Source: Acidobacteriota bacterium (lineage in GTDB: Bacteria > Acidobacteriota > Terriglobia > Acidiferrales > UBA7541). From it: a stretch of DNA of 8,400 nt. Positions 1 to 5,925 of the stretch are shown in pieces. The position numbers and the translations under genes were made by a program. The notes under the pieces are model-generated. The model worked only from the letters and a program-made list of their open reading frames with translations, made no database searches and was not told where the DNA came from. The stretch lies in assembly GCA_003131705.1 (NCBI GenBank), contig PKUY01000164.1:3315-11714 (forward strand), given 5' to 3'. Within the stretch, counting starts at the first letter, position 1. The number at the start of each line of letters is the position of its first letter.

Positions 1-17
1 TCTTGAAAGCTCAAGAC

Positions 18-24
18 GGAGGAG
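18..24 (+). promoter_or_regulatory. Ribosome binding site of flp
   Basis: A strong Shine-Dalgarno match (GGAGGAG) lies 8 nt before ATG 33. This fixes ATG 33 as the pilin start and rules out the in-frame TTG at 3. It is the strongest such site in the window together with the one before tadB, consistent with high pilin output. The promoter is not visible because only 32 nt precede the gene. Confidence 0.75.
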
Positions 25-32
25 ATGGTGAA

Positions 33-200
33 ATGAGAAAAGCGTTGAAGACACTGTGGGCCGAAGAAGAAGGGCAGGACCTCACCGAATACGCATTGCT
101 GGTCGTATTGATTGCTTTGGCAGCCGTTGCTGGAATGCAAAGTTTGGCCGGTGCGGTCAGCAACACGTTCGCCAACGCAGCGGCCAACCTGAACACGTAA
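33..200 (+). CDS. flp: Flp family type IVb prepilin (major Tad pilus subunit)
   Basis: This 55-residue protein is the structural subunit of the Tad/Flp pilus. It has a charged leader of 14 residues ending in glycine, then QDLTEY followed by a hydrophobic helix (about residues 21-36) and a short Ala/Asn-rich tail. The G14|Q15 junction with Glu at +5 and Tyr at +6 of the mature chain is the hallmark of Flp prepilins and is the expected CpaA cleavage site, leaving a 41-residue mature pilin. Length is typical of the family. The start at ATG 33 is set by the GGAGGAG site. It is first in the visible pilus cluster and is followed by a hairpin, suggesting separate control of pilin amount. It is the only pilin in the window. 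Confidence 0.95.
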   Translation: MRKALKTLWAEEEGQDLTEYALLVVLIALAAVAGMQSLAGAVSNTFANAAANLNT

Positions 201-206
201 TACTGC

Positions 207-233
207 CCGCCTTGCAATGGGCATGCAATGCGG
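207..233 (+). promoter_or_regulatory. Hairpin immediately after flp
   Basis: Beginning 6 nt after the flp stop, CCGC (207-210) can pair with GCGG (230-233) and TTGCA (212-216) with TGCAA (224-228). This gives a 9-bp stem with one C-T mismatch and a 7-nt loop. No T-run follows, so it is not a classical intrinsic terminator. A 3' stabilising or attenuating structure that keeps pilin mRNA more abundant than the downstream genes is a reasonable inference. The rest of the spacer up to 315 shows no convincing promoter. Confidence 0.45.
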
Positions 234-315
234 TGGATTGCTGGCCGTTGCACACTGTCGGGCGTAGTTCAGGGACCAAAAAGGGAACCGGCGTGGAAGC
301 AGGAAACGATAGAAG

Positions 316-864
316 ATGAATCCAAACCTTATGAGCGCTACAGAAACCATTTGGGCTTTCACGCTGGTTTTCACGATGTACGCCGGTTGGATCGACTTGC
401 AAACCCGGCGTATTCCGAATTGGCTGACCGTGTCAGGCCTGTTCTTCGCTATCGTCATCCACTCGATCCTCGCCGGATGGCGCGGCACGCTGGTGTCGCT
501 TGAGGGATCGGGCCTGGCTCTGGTCATCCTGCTTCCGCTGGTTCTTATGCGGGCTTTAGGAGCGGGCGATTGGAAATTAATGGGAGCGGTTGGCGCATTC
601 TTGGGCCCTTGGACGTTCGTGCTTGTGCTGGTTGCCAGCAGTTTCGTAGCAGGAGTGATGGCTATCGTGTTGATGATCCGGGCGAATCGCGTAAAGCAAA
701 CGATGCTCAATCTCATTGTCCTGGTTCAAGGCTATTTTGTATTTGGACTCCGCCCCAATCCGGAGATTTCTCTCGATAATCCTTCGCTGCTCAAGCTGCC
801 TTTTGGGGTGGCTGCGGCGCTGGGTACCTTGATCATTTTTATCGTGGCCCAATGGGGATTGTAA
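316..864 (+). CDS. cpaA: CpaA/TadV prepilin peptidase (A24 family aspartic protease)
   Basis: A 182-residue polytopic inner-membrane protein that should cleave the Flp leader after its glycine. Both catalytic aspartates of the A24 family are visible: D27 in GWIDLQTRRIPN, just after the first membrane helix, and D85 in the GxGD motif GAGDWK. The remainder is hydrophobic, with further helices around residues 37-53, 64-82, 92-118 and 164-181. It lacks the extra N-terminal methylase domain of PilD-type enzymes, as expected for the short Tad form. ATG 316 has AGGAAA at 301-306, 9 nt upstream; Met6 (ATG 331) is a less likely alternative. It lies 115 nt after flp, its presumed substrate, and 23 nt before cpaB. 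Confidence 0.93.
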   Translation: MNPNLMSATETIWAFTLVFTMYAGWIDLQTRRIPNWLTVSGLFFAIVIHSILAGWRGTLVSLEGSGLALVILLPLVLMRALGAGDWKLMGAVGAFLGPWTFVLVLVASSFVAGVMAIVLMIRANRVKQTMLNLIVLVQGYFVFGLRPNPEISLDNPSLLKLPFGVAAALGTLIIFIVAQWGL

Positions 865-887
865 AAAGGGCGAATGAGAGGGCTTAA

Positions 888-1736
888 ATGAATCGGAATC
901 GGCTAGTAATCGGGTTGGCTTTCGCGCTGATCTTGGCGTTCCTGCTCAGCGCTTTCGTTTATCGGCAATTTAAACGAGTGTCTTCACAGTCTGTAGCGGT
1001 CGTAGCCACTCGCCACATCGTGGTCGCGGCTGAACCACTTGAATTGGGTACCCTGCTGGATCCTTCGAAACTCCGCACCATTCCATGGCCCGCGAATGAC
1101 CCTATCTCTGGCGCGTGTACCGAAGTCCAGGAATGCACGAATCGGGCATTGATTACATCTGTCCAGGAAAACGAACCCATTCTTGACAGCAAGCTGGCCC
1201 CGGTCGACGCGGGCGCAGGTTTATCCGTAACAATTCCGCAGGGAATGAGGGCTGTCTCGGTGGCTGTAAACGACGTGGTAGCGGTGGCCGGGTTCGTCAC
1301 GCCGGGAACCATGGTGGATGTTCTGGTGACTGGCACGGCGCCAGGCTCGGCCATGGGCGGGAGTGCTGTCACTGAAACAATTCTCGAAAATATCCGAGTT
1401 CTTGCCGCCGGCCAAAAGATGGTGCAGGACCGTGAGGGCAAGCCGGAAACCGTTCCGGTTATCACGCTACTTGTAACTCCCGAACAAGCAGGGAAGCTGA
1501 CCATGGCCAGCACGGAAGGTAAAATTCAACTCGCGCTGCGGAATACGATCGACTCAAAGACCACGGCTCCCGCACCGGTATTCCAAACCGCCCTGTTCGG
1601 ATCCTCTGCGCCGGTCGCCATGCAGCCAACTGTTGCGAAGCATACCGCGCATAGGGATCCCGCTGCGCAGCCGTACGAGATTGAAGTGATAACCGGAAGC
1701 AAGCGTGAGATTAAGTATTTTCCGAAGACTGAATAA
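888..1736 (+). CDS. cpaB: CpaB/RcpC Flp pilus assembly protein with SAF domain
   Basis: A 282-residue protein with one N-terminal membrane anchor (about residues 6-25) and a periplasmic body. A SAF-like segment spans about residues 36-105 (TRHIVVAAEPLELGTLL onward), followed by the RcpC/CpaB core with the family pattern GMRAVSVAVNDVVAVAGFV and a GTMVDVLV strand (about 119-147). The C-terminus ends in the common EIEVITGSKREIKYF-type motif. In Tad systems this protein accompanies the secretin and supports its assembly or stability. Two cysteines, C77 and C83, sit close together in the exported part and could form a disulfide. The start has GAGAGGG at 876-882. The gene ends in tandem TAA codons and is followed by cpaC after 16 nt. 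Confidence 0.92.
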   Translation: MNRNRLVIGLAFALILAFLLSAFVYRQFKRVSSQSVAVVATRHIVVAAEPLELGTLLDPSKLRTIPWPANDPISGACTEVQECTNRALITSVQENEPILDSKLAPVDAGAGLSVTIPQGMRAVSVAVNDVVAVAGFVTPGTMVDVLVTGTAPGSAMGGSAVTETILENIRVLAAGQKMVQDREGKPETVPVITLLVTPEQAGKLTMASTEGKIQLALRNTIDSKTTAPAPVFQTALFGSSAPVAMQPTVAKHTAHRDPAAQPYEIEVITGSKREIKYFPKTE

Positions 1737-1752
1737 TAACTGGGAGCGTCGA

Positions 1753-3267
1753 ATGCGTGATAATTCTAAAAACCGAAACCTTCTTCGAGCGCGCCGGCTC
1801 ACTGCACCTGCGTGTTTAGCGATGTTGTGTGCGTCGGCGGCTTGGGGCCAAAGCGCCGTTGCGACGCAGCCGCAAGCAACGATGCAGGCAGCCCAACCTT
1901 CAAGAGAAGCCTTGTCCGCGGGCTCTTTGCCGGCGACGCCTGTGCCACAGCAAGCTTCCGAGATCCCCGAGACTCTGCATTTGCTGGTTGGCCGCTCCTT
2001 GGTCATAACATCGCCAACCAGGATTAAGCGCATTTCGCTCGCGGACACAACCATTGCAGAAGCTATCGCCATCACTCCCAACCAGGTACTGGTGAACGGA
2101 AAGGCTCCCGGGGGCGTTTCGCTCTTGATATGGGATGTTGACGACCAAAGCCAAAGTTTTGAAGTGTCGGTCGATATCGACACTCTCAGCCTAGGCCAGA
2201 AGATTCACGAAGTATTCCCGAACGAACCCGTGCAGATTGAGACCTCAAAAGACGTGGTGATGCTTTCTGGGCGAATTTCGTCAGCCGCCGTCGCTGACAA
2301 AATTCTTGAAGTGGTAAAAAACGCCACACCGAAAGTAACAAGCTTAATGGAGGTCCCCCCGATTCCCAGTGGGGAAATCCTTCTCGAGGTTAAATTTGCC
2401 GAAGTGGACCGGACTGCCGTCACCCAGCTGGGTGTGAACTTGCTCATTCCGGGTGGCAATACGATCGCTGCAGTTGGAACCGGACAGTTTGGGTCGGCTG
2501 CGCTCTCAGGCACCATAGGGGCCACCGCACCCACCACTACAGCCACGACAACAGGCACCACAACCGCGGTCACCACGGCTACGAACCAAGCAGCGTTCAC
2601 GTTGAGCAGCCTGCTCAACATTTTCATTTACAATCCCAGTCTCAATCTGGGAGCGACGATCCAGGCGCTCCAGCAACGGGATGTACTTCAAATCTTGGCT
2701 GAGCCAAACCTGTTGACGGCTTCGGGCAAGGAAGCGAGCTTCTTGGCTGGCGGAGAATTCCCGTTCCCCGTCATCCAATCCTCAGGTGGCGGGACACTTC
2801 CTACCATTACCATTCAGTTTAAGGAATTTGGAGTGCGGCTTAATTTCACCCCCACAATTATGGAAGATGGGTTGATCCACTTGAAGGTCGCACCGGAAGT
2901 AAGCTCACTGGATTTTGCGAATGCACTGACGATTTCAGGTTTCACCATTCCGGCGCTCTCGAGCCGGAAGATATCTTCAGAAATGGACTTGAAGGATGGG
3001 CAAAGCTTCGCAATTGCAGGCTTGGTAGACAACCGCACTACCGAGATTATGTCCAAAATTCCGGGCATCGGAGATCTTCCGGTTATCGGTAAACTGTTCC
3101 AGAGCAAGTCTGTGAACAAAAGTAAGAATGAGCTCTTGGTGATCGTTACACCGCGAATTGTTCATCCGCTGACTGCGGACAAAGTGCCACCTGGCCCGGT
3201 GTTTCCCGAATCATTTCTCGGGCCAGTCAGCGGACAAACATCGCAGTCACCAGCAGCGTCGAAGTAA
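1753..3267 (+). CDS. cpaC: CpaC/RcpA outer-membrane secretin
   Basis: A 504-residue secretin forming the outer-membrane pore for the Flp pilus. A basic-hydrophobic signal peptide covers about residues 1-32, with cleavage likely near AWG-Q. It is followed by a Pro/Ala/Gln-rich linker, a pilus-secretin N-domain (about 75-140, LHLLVGRSLVI...), a BON-like domain (about 147-200) and the secretin core (about 205-470). Core signatures include EILLEVKFAEVDRTAVTQLG, LQILAEPNLLTASGKEASFLAGGEFPFPV and SKIPGIGDLPVIGKLFQS. A Thr-rich insertion (261-277) interrupts the start of the core, and the last 35 residues are Pro/Ser-rich. ATG 1753 follows GGGAG at 1742-1746; an upstream in-frame GTG at 1705 would overlap cpaB and lengthen the protein ahead of the signal peptide, so it is rejected. 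No separate pilotin gene is seen nearby. Confidence 0.93.
   Translation: MRDNSKNRNLLRARRLTAPACLAMLCASAAWGQSAVATQPQATMQAAQPSREALSAGSLPATPVPQQASEIPETLHLLVGRSLVITSPTRIKRISLADTTIAEAIAITPNQVLVNGKAPGGVSLLIWDVDDQSQSFEVSVDIDTLSLGQKIHEVFPNEPVQIETSKDVVMLSGRISSAAVADKILEVVKNATPKVTSLMEVPPIPSGEILLEVKFAEVDRTAVTQLGVNLLIPGGNTIAAVGTGQFGSAALSGTIGATAPTTTATTTGTTTAVTTATNQAAFTLSSLLNIFIYNPSLNLGATIQALQQRDVLQILAEPNLLTASGKEASFLAGGEFPFPVIQSSGGGTLPTITIQFKEFGVRLNFTPTIMEDGLIHLKVAPEVSSLDFANALTISGFTIPALSSRKISSEMDLKDGQSFAIAGLVDNRTTEIMSKIPGIGDLPVIGKLFQSKSVNKSKNELLVIVTPRIVHPLTADKVPPGPVFPESFLGPVSGQTSQSPAASK
2533..2583 (+). repeat. Thr-rich low-complexity tract inside cpaC
   Basis: Seventeen codons encode 12 threonines mixed with Ala, Gly and Val (residues 261-277 of CpaC), giving a run of ACN triplets. 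It lies between the N-domain/core junction and the LNLGATIQALQQ segment, a region that varies among Tad secretins. It is probably an exposed flexible loop. The triplet nature makes it prone to length change without frame loss. Confidence 0.7.
3168..3238 (+). repeat. Nested inverted and direct repeats at the 3' end of cpaC
   Basis: CTGGCCCG (3191-3198) is perfectly complementary to CGGGCCAG (3219-3226) across a 20-nt loop. An outer pair, GCTGACT (3168-3174) with AGTCAGC (3225-3231), overlaps the inner right arm by two bases, so 5 bp could extend the structure. GCGGACAAA also occurs twice in direct orientation (3175-3183, 3230-3238). The region encodes the poorly conserved C-terminal tail of the secretin, so the bases are freer to serve RNA structure. 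No T-run follows, so it is not a typical terminator. Confidence 0.45.
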
Positions 3268-3313
3268 GGAGCCTCACACTTGAACTTGCGTCTCGCGAAA
3301 GATTTCCCCGATC

Positions 3314-3319
3314 GAGGGA
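3314..3319 (+). promoter_or_regulatory. Ribosome binding site of cpaE
   Basis: GAGGGA lies 7 nt before ATG 3327 and decides that start. The 59-nt spacer between cpaC and cpaE otherwise shows no recognisable promoter or terminator. Confidence 0.55.
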
Positions 3320-3326
3320 CACGCGC

Positions 3327-4523
3327 ATGCTGACCGTCGCAATTGCAAGTGGCGACCAGATCAGCAGCAGCCAGCTGCTGGCCGCTTTGGCGCAAACAGG
3401 CCTAGTGGGGTCGGTAAAGCAGTGGATTCTGCCCATGGAGAAGCTCCCAGATGTCGGGGAAACCATGCCGGACATCGTCCTGCTTGACCTGGCAAGAGAT
3501 CCCGAGCCGTATTTCACACTCGGAGCCCATCTGCGCCGGCTGAAGCCCGATATTCGATTGATCGCTTGTTCTGCCCTGGTCCCCCCGAATCAGCAGCTAT
3601 TGCTCGACGCTATGCGTAGTGGCGTCCAGGATTTTATCCCGAAGCCGGTGAAGCCTGAGGCTTTGGAAGAACTCTTGAACCGTCTGAGTCAAGAAATACA
3701 GCCAGGCGATCGCAGATCTGTCGAAAAGCTAGTCGTTTTAATGGGCTCCAAGGGCGGCGTAGGAACGACGACCGTGGCTGTCAATTTGGGAGTTCAGCTC
3801 GCCACGCACGCGCAAAAACGAACGGTGCTGCTCGATTTGGCGCGTCCGCTTGGAAACGTTCACCTCTTGCTTGACCTTCATCCGCGCTTTGGCGTCCGTG
3901 ATGCTGTTGAAAGCCTCGATCGTCTCGACACTCATTTTTTCGGCGGCCTTCTGACCCCGCACAAGACGAAGCTGGAAATTCTCGGAGGCCATCTGCTGCC
4001 GGAGGAGTGGCAATCTGTTCCGATTCTGCCCATGGAGCGCATTGTAAACGTCGCCCAGGCCAGCTTCGATATGGTCCTGGCGGACCTCGGCTCCCAGTTC
4101 TCTTCTGAATGGGGCTCAGTCCTGAATAGAGCTCGTATGATCTTGATGGTGGCGGAGGCAAACGTGCCGTCGCTGTGGACGCTTGAGCGTCGTTTGGTTG
4201 CTCTAACCGGTCTGGGCGTCGAATCGGATCGGATTCGCATCGTTATCAATCGTTGGCACAAGGGAGATGACGAGGTTCTGAAAACGATCGAGAAAAATCT
4301 CAAACACCCAATTTTCGCGTGTCTGCCCAATGATTTCGGGAAAGCTAACACAGCCGTTAATCTGGGGACGCCACTGATGGAAAACCACAACAATTACCTG
4401 AGCAATCGCTACCGCGCGCTGGCGGCCCAATTGGCCGGCATGGAAAGTGTACAACCGACGCAAAAACGGAGTGGTCTCACCAACTTTTTTGCGACTAACA
4501 ACTTTTTTACAACTAAGAGGTAA
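3327..4523 (+). CDS. cpaE: CpaE/TadZ pilus localisation protein (receiver-like domain plus ParA/MinD-like domain)
   Basis: A 398-residue cytoplasmic protein of the CpaE/TadZ family, which places the Tad machine at a cell site. Residues 1-120 form a response-regulator-like domain keeping D54 (IVLLDL), S82 and K106 (IPKPV), but the usual acidic pair after strand 1 is reduced to SGD. Residues 132-375 are a ParA/MinD-like domain. The deviant Walker A is GSKGGVGTTT: signature Lys K142 is present, but the P-loop Lys is T147. The switch I motif reads LLDLARPLGN, with Ala172 where ParA/MinD proteins usually have a second Asp. A Walker B-like FDMVLADLG keeps D253. Threonine at the P-loop lysine is, to my knowledge, common in this family, so a scaffold or weak-ATPase role is likely. 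The C-terminus ends in a duplicated NFF-containing motif. Its stop codon is in the same reading frame as cpaF. Confidence 0.9.
   Translation: MLTVAIASGDQISSSQLLAALAQTGLVGSVKQWILPMEKLPDVGETMPDIVLLDLARDPEPYFTLGAHLRRLKPDIRLIACSALVPPNQQLLLDAMRSGVQDFIPKPVKPEALEELLNRLSQEIQPGDRRSVEKLVVLMGSKGGVGTTTVAVNLGVQLATHAQKRTVLLDLARPLGNVHLLLDLHPRFGVRDAVESLDRLDTHFFGGLLTPHKTKLEILGGHLLPEEWQSVPILPMERIVNVAQASFDMVLADLGSQFSSEWGSVLNRARMILMVAEANVPSLWTLERRLVALTGLGVESDRIRIVINRWHKGDDEVLKTIEKNLKHPIFACLPNDFGKANTAVNLGTPLMENHNNYLSNRYRALAAQLAGMESVQPTQKRSGLTNFFATNNFFTTKR
4481..4516 (+). repeat. 18-bp tandem duplication with two T6 tracts at the end of cpaE
   Basis: Two consecutive 18-nt units (4481-4498 and 4499-4516) match at 16 of 18 positions. 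Each begins CAACTTTTTT, and together they encode two NFFxT blocks just before the cpaE stop. The unit length keeps frame, so copy number could change without breaking the gene. The T6 tracts are also potential slippage sites. Their position directly before the odd cpaF start region makes them notable. Confidence 0.75.
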
Positions 4524-4616
4524 GAGAGACTGCCACCGATTCCTTCTCCCTCTGCCCGAACCGATTTAACTGCCGTCAAGGCCGCAATCCATCGCAGGCT
4601 AATTCAGAAACTCAAC
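4515..4616 (+). other. Probable 5' coding extension of cpaF without a canonical start codon
   Basis: The cpaF frame stays open from the cpaE stop (TAA 4521-4523) to TTG 4617. It encodes a segment including [20 protein letters not shown] that resembles the N-terminal helix of CpaF/TadA proteins (in Caulobacter CpaF a similar TRIFNALIDTIDL-type helix precedes the conserved part). No ATG, GTG or TTG occurs in this stretch. The best candidate is CTG 4530, 9 nt after the SD-like AAGAGGT (4515-4521, overlapping the cpaE stop); ATT 4539 is second. Use of CTG 4530 would give a 433-residue CpaF and translation coupled to cpaE. Confidence 0.5.
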
Positions 4617-5831
4617 TTGGACCGGGTCGCGGGCATAAAACGCGAAGACGTGCGCCGCGAAGTGTCTCTTATTCTCGAGGAAATTGTTGTCAACGATTCC
4701 ACTCCCATGAACTTGCAAGAGCGGGAGAGCATCTCGCAGGAAGTGCTCGACGAAGTGTTCGGACTGGGCCCACTTGAACCGCTTTTGGCCGATCCGTCTA
4801 TTTCCGATATCCTAGTGAATACCTTTGACAAGGTGTACGTAGAACGAAAGGGTCTTCTGGAAGCGACATCGGTGCAATTTCGGGATGATGCTCATTTAAT
4901 GAGCATCATCGACCGAATTGTTTCCGCAGTGGGCCGCCGTGTCGATGAGTCATCGCCGATGGTCGATGCCCGACTTCCCGACGGTTCCCGTGTGAATGCC
5001 ATCATCCCTCCCTTGGCCGTCGATGGTCCCTGCCTCTCCATCCGAAAATTCGCTCGGCAGCCTTTGACAGCAGAAGATTTGCTGGCCGGAAACGCTTTCA
5101 CCGCGCCGATGTTGGAGCTCATGCAAGGCTGCGTGCGGGCTCGCCTGAACATTTTGATTTCAGGTGGTACAGGCGCAGGTAAAACAACGCTGCTCAACGT
5201 ACTCTCCAGTTATTTGTCCGATCGTGAACGCATCGTAACGATCGAGGACGCTGCTGAATTGCAGCTCCATCAGTCGCACGTCGTGCGATTGGAAACGCGT
5301 CCCCCGAACATCGAAGGAAAGGGCGCTATCCATCAGCGGCAGCTCCTGGTCAACACTCTGCGCATGCGTCCCGACCGCATTATCGTCGGTGAAGTTCGCG
5401 GCGAGGAGGCGCTTGACATGTTGCAGGCGATGAACACAGGTCATGATGGATCTATCACGACGGTTCACGCCAATTCTCCTCGGGATGCTTTAAGCCGATT
5501 GGAAACCATGGTCGCGATGTCGGGGTTGAATATTCCCGATAGCGCTGTTCGCCGCCAGATCGCTTCGGCTATTGACCTCGTGATTCAGGTCACTCGTTTA
5601 AGCGACGGCACGCGTAAAGTAACGAACTTGGCTGAAATAACTGGCATGGAGGGGGATGTCGTGACCATGCAGGACATCTTCATTTTTCGCAAACGAGGGA
5701 TCAAGGAAAACGGAGAGGTTGTGGGTAACTTTATGCCGGTTGGAATCCGCCCGAAGTTCGCGGAGCGTTTGACCGTTTCTGGTATCAACCTACCGGGCTC
5801 GATGTTCGATGTCCCGGTGGCGGGACGCTAG
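4617..5831 (+). CDS. cpaF: CpaF/TadA secretion ATPase powering Flp pilus assembly
   Basis: A hexameric GspE/PilT-superfamily ATPase at the inner face of the membrane that energises pilin polymerisation through TadB/TadC. In the 404-residue numbering from TTG 4617, the N-terminal part (about 1-150) carries the family patterns [20 protein letters not shown] and [20 protein letters not shown]. The C-terminal ATPase domain has Walker [10 protein letters not shown] (183-191, K189), an Asp box TIEDAAEL (208-215), Walker [12 protein letters not shown] (254-264, E259) and a His box [14 protein letters not shown] (274-287, H276 and H284). All key residues are intact. TTG 4617 is the first conventional start, but it truncates the N-terminal helix and has no good ribosome site, so the true start is probably upstream (CTG 4530). 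The end at TAG 5829-5831 is certain. Confidence 0.93.
   Translation: MDRVAGIKREDVRREVSLILEEIVVNDSTPMNLQERESISQEVLDEVFGLGPLEPLLADPSISDILVNTFDKVYVERKGLLEATSVQFRDDAHLMSIIDRIVSAVGRRVDESSPMVDARLPDGSRVNAIIPPLAVDGPCLSIRKFARQPLTAEDLLAGNAFTAPMLELMQGCVRARLNILISGGTGAGKTTLLNVLSSYLSDRERIVTIEDAAELQLHQSHVVRLETRPPNIEGKGAIHQRQLLVNTLRMRPDRIIVGEVRGEEALDMLQAMNTGHDGSITTVHANSPRDALSRLETMVAMSGLNIPDSAVRRQIASAIDLVIQVTRLSDGTRKVTNLAEITGMEGDVVTMQDIFIFRKRGIKENGEVVGNFMPVGIRPKFAERLTVSGINLPGSMFDVPVAGR
4884..4910. repeat. 27-bp near-perfect palindrome inside cpaF
   Basis: GATGATGCTCATT (4884-4896) and AATGAGCATCATC (4898-4910) are exact reverse complements around a single central T. They cover codons for D90-I98 of CpaF in the TTG 4617 numbering. 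As RNA it would fold to about 11-12 bp with a 3-5 nt loop; as DNA it is a long dyad that could bind a dimeric protein. The residues belong to a conserved CpaF segment (HLxxIIxRI), so part of the sequence is protein-constrained. Confidence 0.8.
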
Positions 5832-5890
5832 GGAATCTTATGCATACAGCAATTATTTCGACCGGCGCTAAGCGACGGCGCTCTGTCTCG

Positions 5891-5903
5891 GTTGGTCACC
5901 AAC
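5891..5903. promoter_or_regulatory. Small palindrome upstream of tadB
   Basis: GTTGGT-C-ACCAAC is a perfect 6+1+6 dyad, ending 10 nt before the tadB ribosome site, in the 94-nt cpaF-tadB spacer. A 7-nt direct repeat, CGGCGCT, lies just upstream at 5863-5869 and 5876-5882. It could be an operator or an mRNA stem affecting tadB translation. No credible -35/-10 pair is seen beside it. Confidence 0.3.
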
Positions 5904-5913
5904 GTTCCCGGAC

Positions 5914-5920
5914 AGGGAGG
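5914..5920 (+). promoter_or_regulatory. Ribosome binding site of tadB
   Basis: AGGGAGG ends 5 nt before ATG 5926. It is a near-consensus Shine-Dalgarno sequence, stronger than those of most genes in this cluster, and it fixes the tadB start. Confidence 0.7.
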
Positions 5921-5925
5921 ATGAC

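Noticed and set aside
874..891. Five-codon ORF overlapping the cpaB start (ATG 874 to TGA 891)
   Set aside because: It is too short to judge, lies within the cpaB ribosome site, and is likely chance.
959..1513. Minus-strand open frame (184 codons) inside cpaB
   Set aside because: It is a shadow of the SAF/RcpC coding sequence, with low-complexity Ser/Thr content and no family resemblance.
1705..1752. Upstream GTG start for cpaC
   Set aside because: It would overlap the end of cpaB and place 16 extra residues ahead of the signal peptide; ATG 1753 has a GGGAG site at suitable distance.
1554..2183. Long minus-strand open frame (209 codons) across the cpaB-cpaC junction
   Set aside because: It lies wholly opposite two confidently identified genes, has no recognisable domain, and reflects GC-rich codon structure on the other strand.
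2205..2627. Minus-strand open frame (140 codons) inside cpaC with a valine-rich stretch
   Set aside because: The valine run is simply the antisense of the Thr-rich ACN tract; it is not an independent membrane protein.
3361..3385. Overlapping CAGCAG/CTGCTG palindromes near the start of cpaE
   Set aside because: The stems are 5-6 bp, arise from Gln-Ser-Leu codon repetition, and are common by chance in coding DNA of this composition.
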